From Rhodopseudomonas pseudopalustris (lineage in GTDB: Bacteria > Pseudomonadota > Alphaproteobacteria > Rhizobiales > Xanthobacteraceae): DNA of 64,000 nt. The stretch is from contig NZ_FODT01000001.1 of NCBI RefSeq assembly GCF_900110435.1, positions 671,335-735,334 of the forward strand, given 5' to 3'. The notes beneath the pieces are model-generated. The model made no database searches, was not told the origin of the DNA, and saw only the letters and a list, made by a program, of their open reading frames with translations. How positions within the stretch are numbered: the stretch's first letter is position 1; every line of letters starts with the position of its first letter. The translations under genes were made by a program, and so were the position numbers. Positions 1 to 8,129 of the stretch are shown here, in pieces.

Positions 1-138
1 GAGATGCTGACCCAGCAGACCGGAATGTCGCGCGAGGAGTTACTCGACGGCCTCAGCCAGCAATTGCCGGGCGTGATCGATCAGCTCACGCCGGACGGCC
101 GGCTCCCGACCGAGGACGAAGCCTCGCGCTGGATCTGA
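1..138 (+). CDS. YidB-like (DUF937) protein, C-terminal fragment
   Basis: The reading frame is open from the window edge and ends in TGA at 136-138, leaving 45 residues. The visible part contains [18 protein letters not shown] followed by LTPDG and ends in SRWI. This Leu/Gln/Pro pattern is typical of the C-terminus of YidB/DUF937 proteins, small cytoplasmic proteins of unknown function. The start lies upstream of the window, so length and domain layout cannot be judged. Family assignment rests on recognition of this short tail only. Confidence 0.6.
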   Translation, partial: EMLTQQTGMSREELLDGLSQQLPGVIDQLTPDGRLPTEDEASRWI

Positions 139-188
139 TCGGCTACACCTGTTTGTCGACATGAGCGTTTCGGAAAGGACATTTGCCC

Positions 189-467
189 ATGACTGGTATC
201 CTCTGGATCATCCTGGTCGGCTTCATCGCCGGCATTATCGCGCGTTTCCTCTCACCCGGACCGAACAACCCGCAGGGTTTTCTGCTGACCACGGTGCTGG
301 GCATCGTCGGAGCGTTCCTCGCCACGGCGATCGGCCAGGCGATCGGCCATTACGGCCCCAACCAGGGCGCGGGCTTCATCACCGCAACAATCGGCGCGGT
401 GCTGGTGCTGTTCATCTGGAACCGGCTGGTGGCGCGACGGGTGCTATCCGATCCCGGCAATCGCTAG
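189..467 (+). CDS. GlsB/YeaQ/YmgE family small membrane protein
   Basis: A 92-residue protein made almost entirely of three hydrophobic segments separated by short Gly/Pro turns, with the family hallmark GFIAGIIARFLSPG near the N-terminus. GlsB/YeaQ (transglycosylase-associated, PF04226) proteins are small inner-membrane proteins linked to stress responses; their molecular role is unknown. The ATG at 189 is chosen because AAGGA lies about 9 bases upstream; a TTG two codons earlier is possible. It follows the YidB-like gene in the same direction after about 50 bases and may be co-transcribed with it. Confidence 0.85.
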   Translation: MTGILWIILVGFIAGIIARFLSPGPNNPQGFLLTTVLGIVGAFLATAIGQAIGHYGPNQGAGFITATIGAVLVLFIWNRLVARRVLSDPGNR

Positions 468-473
468 ATGTGA

Positions 474-556
474 GCTTTTCCGGTTCCGAGTAAGTCGAAA
501 CTGACGCGTTTTCGACACGCGGACCGGTTTTCACTTCGTTCGAAAACGCCCTATCG
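474..556. repeat. Degenerate copy of the GACGCGTTTT/CGAAAACGC intergenic repeat
   Basis: The segment has CTTTTCCGGTTC, then GACGCGTTTTCGACACGCGGACCGG, then CACTTCGTTCGAAAACGC. The same ordered modules recur at about 3.95, 16.5, 21.65, 26.4, 39.65, 45.1 and 51.65 kb, in both orientations. This copy is the most diverged one. It lies between a rightward gene end and a leftward gene end. Function is unknown. Confidence 0.6.
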
Positions 557-597
557 TGTAGTTCGGCTCTGATCGATCATCGCGATCGCTCACCCAC

Positions 598-626
598 AAA
601 CGGCCCGGCTGATCACCGGGCCGTTT
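598..626 (-). terminator. Hairpin terminator downstream of the SDR gene
   Basis: AAACGGCCCGG and CCGGGCCGTTT form a perfect 11-base stem with a 7-base loop, 22 bases beyond the SDR stop codon. The T tract is only three bases on either strand, so it could act weakly in both directions between the two convergent units. Confidence 0.6.
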
Positions 627-648
627 GCTTGGGTCCGGACACGTCGGC

Positions 649-1431
649 TCAGCCGAGATGCATACCGGCGTCCATCCGGACCAGCTCGCCGGTCATGCTG
701 CTGGATTTCGGCGATGCGAGGAAGCACACCAGTTCGGCGATATCCTCCGGGCTCGACGCGATCTTCAGCGGCACCTTGGCGACCACCATGTCGCGTACCT
801 GCTGCGCGGCATCGGCGCCGCGACCCTTGGTGAACCATGGCGTGTCGATGTAACCCGGGCAGATCGCGTTGACGCGGATCGAGGGCGCCAGCGCGCGCGA
901 GAGCGACAACGTCATGGTGTTCAGCGCGCCCTTGCTGGCCGCATAGGCGATCGAGGAGCCGATGCCGCTGGTGCCGGCGACCGACGATACGTTGACCACC
1001 GCCGACGAACGGCCCGCGGCTTTCGCGCCGGCCACGAGCAGCGCGCGCGCGGCGCGCACCATCTGATACGGGCCGATGGTGTTCACCGCATAGATCCGCT
1101 GGAAATCCTCCGCCGATAACTGATCGAGCAGGTGATGCGCGACGTGCTTGGTGATGCCGGCATTGTTGATCAGCGCGTCGAGCCCGCCCCAATGCGCGGC
1201 GGCTTCGACGATACGCTTGCAATCGTCGTCTTTGGCGACGTCGCCCTGCACCACCACCACCTCGGCTGCGCCGGCCTTGCGGCAATCCTCGGCGGTCGTC
1301 TCGGCGTCTTTCTGGCTGGACGAATAATTGATCACGAGCCGCGCGCCGTCCCGCGCCAGGATCTTCGCCGTCGCAGCGCCGAGGCCGGACGCCGACCCTG
1401 TCACGATCACATTCAATCCAGCCTTCGCCAT
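649..1431 (-). CDS. SDR family oxidoreductase (FabG/3-hydroxyacyl-CoA dehydrogenase-like)
   Basis: A 260-residue classical short-chain dehydrogenase/reductase. It has the cofactor loop TGSASGLG (residues 11-18), the NNAG motif (89-92), a catalytic Ser at about 149-150 and the YAASK triad with Tyr163 and Lys167. The PGYIDTPWF stretch is the usual PG segment after the active site. The family carries out NAD(P)-dependent oxidation or reduction of hydroxyl and keto groups. Its position, divergent from two acyl-CoA dehydrogenases and near two enoyl-CoA hydratases, suggests the 3-hydroxyacyl-CoA step of a beta-oxidation-like route, but the substrate cannot be read from the sequence. Confidence 0.85.
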   Translation of the reverse strand: MAKAGLNVIVTGSASGLGAATAKILARDGARLVINYSSSQKDAETTAEDCRKAGAAEVVVVQGDVAKDDDCKRIVEAAAHWGGLDALINNAGITKHVAHHLLDQLSAEDFQRIYAVNTIGPYQMVRAARALLVAGAKAAGRSSAVVNVSSVAGTSGIGSSIAYAASKGALNTMTLSLSRALAPSIRVNAICPGYIDTPWFTKGRGADAAQQVRDMVVAKVPLKIASSPEDIAELVCFLASPKSSSMTGELVRMDAGMHLG

Positions 1432-1689
1432 CTCTGCTCCCCATGTCTGTTTTGCGCGCGCCTCGCCGCGTGCTGCACCATATAAGCTGCGAAGCCGCGA
1501 GCAAGCCGGCTAAGCCCGCTCTGCGGAATAAGCCGGCACGCACACCATGCTGTCGTCGCAGGTCGCTCCGCGGCGGCGGCGCTTGTCATCGCATCGGCTT
1601 TTCCGCATCATGCCGCGTAGCAACAATGCAGCACCCTGGGCCTGGCGATTCGCCGGTTGTAACGGAAGTGTGCGGCTACGGGGAACGCT

Positions 1690-2757
1690 GTGACGGAGAC
1701 TACCGACAACATCGTCGTCGAGACTGCCGAGAAGATCTTCGCCGATCTGGCCGACGCGCAAACCATCAATGCGAGCAAGGACGGAAGCTGGCGCGCGCCG
1801 CTGTGGCGGGCGCTGAGCGAATCCGGGCTGCCGCTGTCGTGGGTGCCGGAAGCGTGCGACGGTTCCGGCGCGAGCCTCGCCGAAGGCTTCGCGGTGCTGA
1901 ACGCCGCGGGCCGGGCCGGCCTCGCTGCGCCGCTCGCCGAGACGATGCTTGCGGGCTGGCTGCTGGCGCAGGCAAGCATCGCCTCGCCCGAGGGCGCGAT
2001 GACGATCGCACCCGTTCATCCGAAGGATCGCATCACGCTCAACGCCGACGGCACGCTGTCCGGCCGCGCCCGCGGCGTGCCGTTCGCGCGGGACGCGAAA
2101 TTCATCGCGGTGCTGGCGCAGCGCAGTGACGGCGCATCGATCGCGCTGGTCGACGCCTCGACTTGCCGGATCGATCATGGCCTCGCGCTCGGCGGCGATC
2201 CGTCCGACACCGTGACGTTCGACAAGGTGTCGCCGCTGAAGCTCGCGGCTGCGCCGCAGGGCTTCGATGCGACCGCATTGCTGCTGATCGGCTCGGTGGC
2301 GCGCAGCCTGCAGATCGCGGGCGCGCTGGAGACGATGCTCGAAATCAGCGTGCGCTACTCCAACGAGCGCGTCGCGTTCGAGAAGAAGATCTCGAAATTC
2401 CAGGCGGTGCAGCACAATCTGGCGAAGCTCGCCGGCGAGACCTCGGCGGCGCTGGCGGCCGCGACCTCGGCGGCCGATACGCTCGCCAACGCGACCGCAT
2501 TCGACGATGCGGTGATGCTGGAAGCCGCCGCCGCCAAGATCCGCTGCGCCGAAGCGGCCGAGAAGGGCGCGGCGATCGCCCATCAGGTATTTGGTGCGAT
2601 CGGCTTCACCAGCGAGCATATCCTGCATCGCTACTCGCTGCGCGCGCTCGCCTGGCGCGACGATTTCGGCAACGAGAGTCATTGGGCGGTCGAGCTCGGC
2701 CGCATGGTGGCCAGGCGCGGCGCCGACGATCTGTGGCCGCTGGTCGCTTCGCGCTGA
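1690..2757 (+). CDS. Acyl-CoA dehydrogenase, small subunit of a likely heteromeric pair
   Basis: A 355-residue acyl-CoA dehydrogenase-fold protein starting at GTG 1690. The C-terminal half carries family features, including the FEKKISKFQAVQH helix and the region HQVFGAIGFTSEH. The N-terminal half is shortened and lacks the usual flavin-contact motif seen in its neighbour. It lies 25 bases upstream of a full acyl-CoA dehydrogenase. Such unequal pairs (PimC/PimD of pimeloyl-CoA degradation, or steroid FadE pairs) form heterotetramers that introduce the alpha-beta double bond with FAD. I infer the same here. The acyl chain is unknown. Confidence 0.8.
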   Translation: MTETTDNIVVETAEKIFADLADAQTINASKDGSWRAPLWRALSESGLPLSWVPEACDGSGASLAEGFAVLNAAGRAGLAAPLAETMLAGWLLAQASIASPEGAMTIAPVHPKDRITLNADGTLSGRARGVPFARDAKFIAVLAQRSDGASIALVDASTCRIDHGLALGGDPSDTVTFDKVSPLKLAAAPQGFDATALLLIGSVARSLQIAGALETMLEISVRYSNERVAFEKKISKFQAVQHNLAKLAGETSAALAAATSAADTLANATAFDDAVMLEAAAAKIRCAEAAEKGAAIAHQVFGAIGFTSEHILHRYSLRALAWRDDFGNESHWAVELGRMVARRGADDLWPLVASR

Positions 2758-2782
2758 CCGCATCAACACGACGAGAACCGCG

Positions 2783-3943
2783 ATGACCGCCGCCCTCCGT
2801 TTCGATCCGATCCGCCTGCCGCCCGTCTGCGAGGAGCTGCGCAAGGAAGTCCGCGCCTTCCTCGCCGAGGAAATCGCCGCCGGCACCTTCGATCCGCACA
2901 AGCCGCAGCGCGAGGATTCCGACGCGCCGGAATTCTCCCGCCGGGTCGGCGAGCGCGGCTGGCTCGGCATGACCTGGCCGAAGCAATATGGCGGCCACGA
3001 GCGCACGTTTCTGGAGCGCTACGTCGTCACCGAGGAAATGCGCGTCGCCAATGCGCCGACGCGGCGGTTCTTCGTCGCCGATCGGCAGAGCGGCCCGGTG
3101 CTGCTGAAATACGCGCCCGAGCACATCAAGATGGACATCCTGCCGCGGATCTGCCGCGGCGAATTGTGCTTCGCGATCGGGATGAGCGAGCCGAATTCCG
3201 GCTCCGATCTGTTCGCCGCCAAGACCAAAGCGACCAAAACCGACGGCGGCTATCTGATCAACGGCTCGAAGATCTGGACCACGTCGGCGCATATCGCCGA
3301 CTACATGATCGCGATCTTCCGAACCTCGCCGTCGACCAAGGAGAACCGCCGCCACGGCCTGACCCAGTTCCTGGTCAACATGAAAACGCCGGGCATCAAG
3401 GTCAATCCGATCGCGCAGATCACCGGGCAGCACGAATTCAACGAGGTGGTGTTCACCGACGCCTTCGTGCCGGACGATCATGTGCTCGGCGAGATCGATG
3501 GCGCCTGGAAACAGGCCACCTCCGAACTCGCCTTCGAGCGCTCCGGGCCGGAACGCTTTCTCGAGACCTATTACGTGCTGACCGAGCTGGTGCGCGCGCT
3601 CGGGCCCGATCCGGATATGCGCGGCGCCGAGGGCATCGGCCGGCTGGTGGCGCAGCTGCACACCATGCGGCGGATGTCGGTGTCGGTCGCCGGCATGTTG
3701 CAGGCCGGCAAGGAGCCGGTGGTCGAAGCCTCGATCGTGAAAGACATCGGCACGGTCTGGGAACAGCAGCTGCCGCACCGCGTGCGCGAACTCGCAGCCT
3801 TCGTCGACAGTGAAGCGTCGAACCATGCCACACTCGACGAGCTGACGGCGTTCGCCACCAAGGTCGCGCCGAAGCTGACCATCCAGGGCGGCACCACGGA
3901 GGTGCTGCGCGGCATCATCGCGCGCGGGCTCGGCCTGCGCTAA
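2783..3943 (+). CDS. Acyl-CoA dehydrogenase, large subunit
   Basis: A 386-residue acyl-CoA dehydrogenase. It carries the flavin/substrate motif MSEPNSGSDL (residues 134-143), KIWTTSAH after it, and the C-terminal signature GGTTEVLRGIIARGLGL. The frame is open upstream to 2591, inside the previous gene, but ATG 2783 gives the normal family length and sits just after that gene's stop. The enzyme oxidises acyl-CoA to trans-2-enoyl-CoA and passes electrons to ETF. With the 355-residue partner upstream it probably forms a two-subunit enzyme. The next gene encodes the hydratase that would act on its product. Confidence 0.88.
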   Translation: MTAALRFDPIRLPPVCEELRKEVRAFLAEEIAAGTFDPHKPQREDSDAPEFSRRVGERGWLGMTWPKQYGGHERTFLERYVVTEEMRVANAPTRRFFVADRQSGPVLLKYAPEHIKMDILPRICRGELCFAIGMSEPNSGSDLFAAKTKATKTDGGYLINGSKIWTTSAHIADYMIAIFRTSPSTKENRRHGLTQFLVNMKTPGIKVNPIAQITGQHEFNEVVFTDAFVPDDHVLGEIDGAWKQATSELAFERSGPERFLETYYVLTELVRALGPDPDMRGAEGIGRLVAQLHTMRRMSVSVAGMLQAGKEPVVEASIVKDIGTVWEQQLPHRVRELAAFVDSEASNHATLDELTAFATKVAPKLTIQGGTTEVLRGIIARGLGLR

Positions 3944-3946
3944 AGC

Positions 3947-4040
3947 TTTGTCGAGCGAAGTGAACCCGGCTCGCGTGAAGAAAACGCGTCAGAACAAAAA
4001 TCAGAGCTCCGGTTCTGATCCGATCAGAACCGGAAAAGCT
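3947..4040. repeat. Intergenic palindromic repeat, full copy
   Basis: Reading rightward: GTCGAGCGAAGTG, CGCGTGAAGAAAACGCGTCAGAAC, then the perfect palindrome with arms CCGGTTCTGAT and ATCAGAACCGG (4009-4033), then AAAAGCTCC. It is the reverse orientation of the copy at 16.5 kb. It fills most of the gap between the acyl-CoA dehydrogenase and the enoyl-CoA hydratase, so it is probably transcribed within the operon and could form a hairpin in the mRNA. Confidence 0.8.
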
Positions 4041-4088
4041 CCAAGGCGCGGCGCGTTCGCGCAGCAAGACATTTATCGAGGACAGACC

Positions 4089-4895
4089 ATGACCAACTAC
4101 ACGGATATCGCCGTCGAGACCAACGGCCACGTCGCCCTGATCGAAATCCGGCGCCCGCCGCTGAACTTCTTCGACATTTCGCTGATCCAGCAGATCGCCG
4201 ACGCGCTCGACGCCATCGACGCCGATCCAGAGATGCGCGCCACGGTGCTGGCCGCGCAGGGCAAGGCGTTCTGCGCCGGGGCCAATTTCGGCGATTCGGC
4301 GCAGCAGGCCGGCGATCCGCAAGCGGCGAAGGGCGATCCGGCCGACAGCCTCGGCCAGATCGGCCATCTCTACTACGAAGCGGTGCGGATCTTCCGCGCC
4401 AAGAAGCCGATCGTCGCCGCGGTGCACGGCGCTGCGATCGGCGGCGGGCTCGGCCTCGCGGTGTCGGCGGATTTCCGCGTCACCTGCCCCGAAGCGCGGT
4501 TCGCGGCGAACTTCACCAAGCTCGGCTTTCATCCCGGTTTCGGTCTGACGGTGACGCTCCCGGAGCTGATCGGCCGTAACAATGCCGAGCTGATGTTCTA
4601 CACTTCGCGCCGGGTCACCGGCGAAGACGCGGTGAAGATGGGTCTCGCCAACGAGCTGGTGCCGCTCAACGAAGTCCGCAGCGCCGCGCTCAAGCTCGCG
4701 CGTGAGATCGCCGAATGCGCGCCGCTCGGCCTGCTCTCGACCCGCGCGACGATGCGTGCCACGCTCGCCGACCGGGTGATGGAAGCGACCAAGCACGAAC
4801 TCGCCGAACAGACGCGGCTGCGCGCGACCGAAGATTTCAGGGAAGGCATCAAGGCCACCGAAGAACGCCGCATCGCGCACTTCAAGGGGCGCTAA
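4089..4895 (+). CDS. Enoyl-CoA hydratase/isomerase family protein
   Basis: A 268-residue crotonase-fold protein. The oxyanion-hole segments are visible as FCAGANF (residues 61-67) and HGAAIGGGLGL (113-123), followed by the family region around GFHPGFGLTVTLPELIG. The frame extends further upstream, but the ATG at 4089 is preceded by GAGGAC and gives the normal length. Crotonase enzymes hydrate trans-2-enoyl-CoA or isomerise related thioesters. Its place after two acyl-CoA dehydrogenases supports a beta-oxidation role. A palindromic repeat separates it from them, so expression could be partly uncoupled. Confidence 0.85.
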   Translation: MTNYTDIAVETNGHVALIEIRRPPLNFFDISLIQQIADALDAIDADPEMRATVLAAQGKAFCAGANFGDSAQQAGDPQAAKGDPADSLGQIGHLYYEAVRIFRAKKPIVAAVHGAAIGGGLGLAVSADFRVTCPEARFAANFTKLGFHPGFGLTVTLPELIGRNNAELMFYTSRRVTGEDAVKMGLANELVPLNEVRSAALKLAREIAECAPLGLLSTRATMRATLADRVMEATKHELAEQTRLRATEDFREGIKATEERRIAHFKGR

Positions 4896-4905
4896 CTTCA
4901 CTGGG

Positions 4906-4953
4906 TCGTCATTCCGGGGCACGCGCGCAGCGCGTGAACCCGGAATGACGGGG
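4906..4953. repeat. REP-like inverted repeat (GTCATTCCGGG type) between convergent genes
   Basis: CGTCATTCCGGGG and CCCGGAATGACG form the outer arms, and CACGCGCGCAGCGCGTG lies between them. The element lies exactly between the stops of a rightward and a leftward gene and could act as a bidirectional terminator. Related sequence occurs twice at 35.1-35.25 kb. Confidence 0.75.
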
Positions 4954-4957
4954 GTTG

Positions 4958-5722
4958 TTAGTTGGAGAGTCTGAACGCCACTCCCGCGAGTGTGAAGCCG
5001 TCGCCGGTTATCGCGACGCCTTGGGACTGCGCCGCTTCGCGAATTTTCGTCGGATCGGCGACCTTGAACGTTAGCGCCGTCAGCGCCTCGCTGTCGCCTT
5101 TGACGAAGCGGAGTGTCGCGTTCGGCACTTGCAGCTCCGCGACGCCCTCTGCGCCATTCGTCACCGGCAGTTCGAGGATGCGGCCCCAATGCGCCGCGAG
5201 GTCGTCCGGATCGGGGCTCTGCAGCTCGACCGCCGTCAGCGCTTGCGTCACGTCGGTGCGGATCGCCTTGTGCCACTCCGGCCCGGCGGGCGAATAGGGA
5301 CCGCGGACATTATCGCTGCCGGTAGTGTGATTGAGCTCGATAAAGGCGGCGCGGCAATCGCGCGGATGCAGTTGCACGCCGTGATACGGCGCGTGATCGA
5401 TCACATTGGCGGTGCGGACGCCGAGCGATGCGGCGTGACGGCCCCGCGCGTCGGGATCGTCACAGCAGAAGATCGCCATGTAGCCGCCATGGCCGCCGGT
5501 CTTTTCCAGGAAGCGCCCGGCGGCGGTGCCCGCCCGTGTCGGCGCAACGATCTCCAGCAGCGTGGCATCGACCGGCAGCAGGACGTTCTCGAGCCCATAT
5601 TTGCCGACATGCGGATCGCGATAGCAGACCTCGAGACCCATGATCGCCGCGAGGCGCGACGTCGCGGGTTCGAGGCTTTCGGCGACGAGGCAGATCTGGC
5701 GCAACCGGAGAAACGGCGCCAT
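4958..5722 (-). CDS. VOC-fold, glyoxalase-like domain protein
   Basis: A 254-residue protein resembling the glyoxalase-like (Glyoxalase_3, PF13468) branch of the vicinal-oxygen-chelate superfamily. It begins LRLRQICLVA and carries an N-terminal betaalphabeta module with GLENVLLPV and LEIVAP, then a second module with ALTAVELQSPDPDDLAAHW. VOC proteins bind a metal between such modules and catalyse varied isomerisations or ring cleavages; substrate cannot be inferred. It starts 2 bases after the stop of the upstream enoyl-CoA hydratase, so the two are almost surely one transcript and may serve the same acyl-CoA pathway. Confidence 0.75.
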   Translation of the reverse strand: MAPFLRLRQICLVAESLEPATSRLAAIMGLEVCYRDPHVGKYGLENVLLPVDATLLEIVAPTRAGTAAGRFLEKTGGHGGYMAIFCCDDPDARGRHAASLGVRTANVIDHAPYHGVQLHPRDCRAAFIELNHTTGSDNVRGPYSPAGPEWHKAIRTDVTQALTAVELQSPDPDDLAAHWGRILELPVTNGAEGVAELQVPNATLRFVKGDSEALTALTFKVADPTKIREAAQSQGVAITGDGFTLAGVAFRLSN

Positions 5723-5724
5723 CG

Positions 5725-6513
5725 TCAGCGGCCCTGGAACGACGGCGCGCGCTTCTCGACAAAGGCGCTTGCTGCTTCCTTGTGGTCGGCGGTCTCGGCG
5801 CAGCGCGAATGATGCAGCGCCTCGGCGTCGAAACAGGCTTCCAGCGACAGATGCTCGGCGTTGTTGATGTTGGTCTTGATGTAGCCGAGCGTCACGCTCG
5901 GCCCCTGCGCCAGCGACAGCGCCAGCTCACGCGCGGCGCTCTCGACATCGGCATCCGGCACGACGCGGCTGACGATGCCGAGCGCATGCGCCTCCTGCGC
6001 GGTGAGCACCGGTGAGGTCAGATACAGCTCGCGCGCTTTCGCCGCGCCGATCAGATGCGTCAGGAAATAGGTGCCGCCGAAATCGCCCGACAATCCGACC
6101 TTGGCGAAGGCGGTGGTGATCTTGGCGGACGCGCCCGCGACGCGCAGGTCGCAGGCCAGCGCGATCGACAGGCCGGCGCCGGCTGCCGCGCCATCGATCT
6201 GCGCCACCACCGGCTTCGGCATCTGATGCAGGATGCGCGACACTTCCATGCCGCGTCGCAGATTGGCGACCTTGGCTTCGAGCGGCGCCGGCGCACCCGC
6301 CGCGGCCATCGACTTGACGTCGCCGCCGACGCAGAAGGTGCCGCCGGCGCCCTTGAGCAACACCGCACGAACCTCCGGATCGTCCGCCGCGCGCCGCGCC
6401 GCATCGACCAATCCCCGGATCAGTTCCTGGTTCAGCGCATTGCGCCGATCCGGCCGGTTCATGGTGATCGTCAGAAGACCCTGGTCGAGCTGCTGCAAGA
6501 CGATGTCGGTCAT
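5725..6513 (-). CDS. Enoyl-CoA hydratase/isomerase family protein
   Basis: A 262-residue crotonase-fold protein with TMNRPDRRNALN near the N-terminus and oxyanion-hole segments FCVGGDV (60-66) and DGAAAGAGLSI (107-117), ending VEKRAPSFQGR. The ATG at 6513 is preceded by AGGAG at good spacing. This is the second hydratase of the cluster, on the opposite strand from the first. It heads a leftward pair with the VOC-fold gene. Which double bond it acts on is unknown. A large hairpin and about 195 bases separate it from the binding-protein gene upstream. Confidence 0.85.
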   Translation of the reverse strand: MTDIVLQQLDQGLLTITMNRPDRRNALNQELIRGLVDAARRAADDPEVRAVLLKGAGGTFCVGGDVKSMAAAGAPAPLEAKVANLRRGMEVSRILHQMPKPVVAQIDGAAAGAGLSIALACDLRVAGASAKITTAFAKVGLSGDFGGTYFLTHLIGAAKARELYLTSPVLTAQEAHALGIVSRVVPDADVESAARELALSLAQGPSVTLGYIKTNINNAEHLSLEACFDAEALHHSRCAETADHKEAASAFVEKRAPSFQGR

Positions 6514-6561
6514 GTCGGAAACTCCTTCTTGTTGTTCGCCGGCACCGACGGCGTCTGAGGG

Positions 6562-6625
6562 CGTTCCCCGGATCCTGCGCAGCGCGCCGCGTTTGCGGCG
6601 TGGTGCGCTGCTGATCCGGGGTCCC
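6562..6625. repeat. Long imperfect hairpin with GATCCGGGG arms
   Basis: CCCCGGATC (6567-6575) pairs with GATCCGGGG (6613-6621). The inner part, GCAGCGCGCCGC and GCGGCGTGGTGCGCTGC, pairs imperfectly, giving a stem of about 25 bases. GGGGTCCCGGT then recurs twice just to the right (about 6618 and 6649). It lies between the leftward binding-protein gene and the leftward hydratase and could terminate the former. Confidence 0.65.
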
Positions 6626-6709
6626 GGTGACTGCTTCAGATGTAAACCGGGGTCCCGGTTCTGCGGAGCGGCACTTCGTGCCGCACCGCGCCCGGGACAC
6701 AGCGCTTTG

Positions 6710-7915
6710 CTACTTCTTCACCAGCGGACAGCGCGACTCCGACAGCGGCTGGAACGCCTGATCGCCGGGGACGGTGGCGAGCAGTTTGTAGTTGTCCCAG
6801 CGGCCTTTGGATTCCGACGGCTTCTTGATCTCGAACAGATACATGTCGTGCACCATCCGGCCGTCCTCGCGGATCCGGCCGTTCTTGGCGAAGAAGTCGT
6901 TGATCGGCGTTTCCTTCATCTTCTTCATCACCGCGGCGGCGTCGGTGGTGCCGGCGGCTTTGACTGCCTGCAGATAGTGCATCGTCTCGGAGTACAGGCC
7001 GGCCTGCACCGAGGTCGGCACCCGCTTGGTGCGCTCCATGAAGCGCTTCGAGAACGCACGGGTATCGTCATTGAGATCCCAATAGAAGGCTTCCGCCAGA
7101 ATCAGGCCTTGCGCGGTGTCCAGCCCGACGCTGTCGATGTCTGAAATGAAGGCGAGCAACGGCGACAGCTTCTGGCCGCCTTTGGCGATGCCGAATTCAG
7201 CGGCTTGCTTGATCGCGTTGATCGTGTCGCCGCCCGCATTGGCGAGGCCGACCACCTTGGCCTTGGAGCTCTGCGCCTGCAGCAGGAACGAGGAAAAATC
7301 CGAGGTGTTGATCGGATGTTTGACGTTGCCCAGCACCTTGCCGCCCGATGCCTTGATGACGTTGGAGGTGTCGCGCTCGAGATCCTGCCCGAAGGCGTAG
7401 TCGGCGGACAGGAAGAACCAGCTATCGAGTCCCTGCTTCACCGCCGCAAGACCCGTGGTGTTGGCCTGAGCGAAGGTGTCGAACACGTAGTGCACGGTGT
7501 ACGGACCGCAGGCCTCGTTGCTGAGACGGATCGAACCTGGTCCCGAGAACATGATGATCTTGCCGCGAGCCTTGGCGATCTCGGCGGCCGCGAGCGCGGT
7601 CGCGGAGGCGGCGACATCGATGATTGCCTCGACGCCTTGATTGTCGAGCATATCGCGCGCGATGTTGGCGGAGAGATCCGCCTTGTTGAGATGATCGGCA
7701 ACGACGATCTCGATCTTGCGACCGAGGACGGTGCCGCCGAAATCCTCCACCGCCATCTTGGCCGCGGCCTCGCTACCCGGGCCGGTGATATCGGCGTAGA
7801 GACCCGACATGTCGAGGATCGCGCCGAGTTTCAGCGGCGGCTGCGATTGCGCCTGCGCGGCCGAGATCGCGGTGATCGACAGACAGGCAAAAAGTGCGGT
7901 GCGGATAGCTTTCAC
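6710..7915 (-). CDS. ABC transporter periplasmic substrate-binding protein (LivK/Peripla_BP_6 type)
   Basis: A 401-residue secreted protein starting at GTG 7915 with GGGAGGGA just upstream. The N-terminus has a basic start, a hydrophobic core and an Ala-Gln-Ala cleavage site near residue 22. The mature part begins LKLGAILDMSGLYAD, typical of branched-chain amino-acid-type binding proteins, which in this bacterial group also bind aromatic and dicarboxylic acids. No permease or ATPase gene is beside it, so it is an orphan binding protein here. Its closeness to acyl-CoA genes suggests an organic-acid ligand, which is inference only. Confidence 0.88.
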   Translation of the reverse strand: MKAIRTALFACLSITAISAAQAQSQPPLKLGAILDMSGLYADITGPGSEAAAKMAVEDFGGTVLGRKIEIVVADHLNKADLSANIARDMLDNQGVEAIIDVAASATALAAAEIAKARGKIIMFSGPGSIRLSNEACGPYTVHYVFDTFAQANTTGLAAVKQGLDSWFFLSADYAFGQDLERDTSNVIKASGGKVLGNVKHPINTSDFSSFLLQAQSSKAKVVGLANAGGDTINAIKQAAEFGIAKGGQKLSPLLAFISDIDSVGLDTAQGLILAEAFYWDLNDDTRAFSKRFMERTKRVPTSVQAGLYSETMHYLQAVKAAGTTDAAAVMKKMKETPINDFFAKNGRIREDGRMVHDMYLFEIKKPSESKGRWDNYKLLATVPGDQAFQPLSESRCPLVKK

Positions 7916-8129
7916 GTGGTCCCTCCCTGACCGGCGCCGATTTCATCACGGGCTTCTGGTCCTGGTGCGATCATGCCGCATCGCCTGCGCAGCGGCAAGC
8001 GATGCGGTTTTCCGTCGAGTGGAATGCGCTTGCTTGATCGCAGAGTGCTTAGTAAGCGAATAGTTGCAAGCCGTCGGAGACGCGCGCAGGTCGATCGTCT
8101 CGCGGCGGTGCTAACGGCGGGCTCACGCG

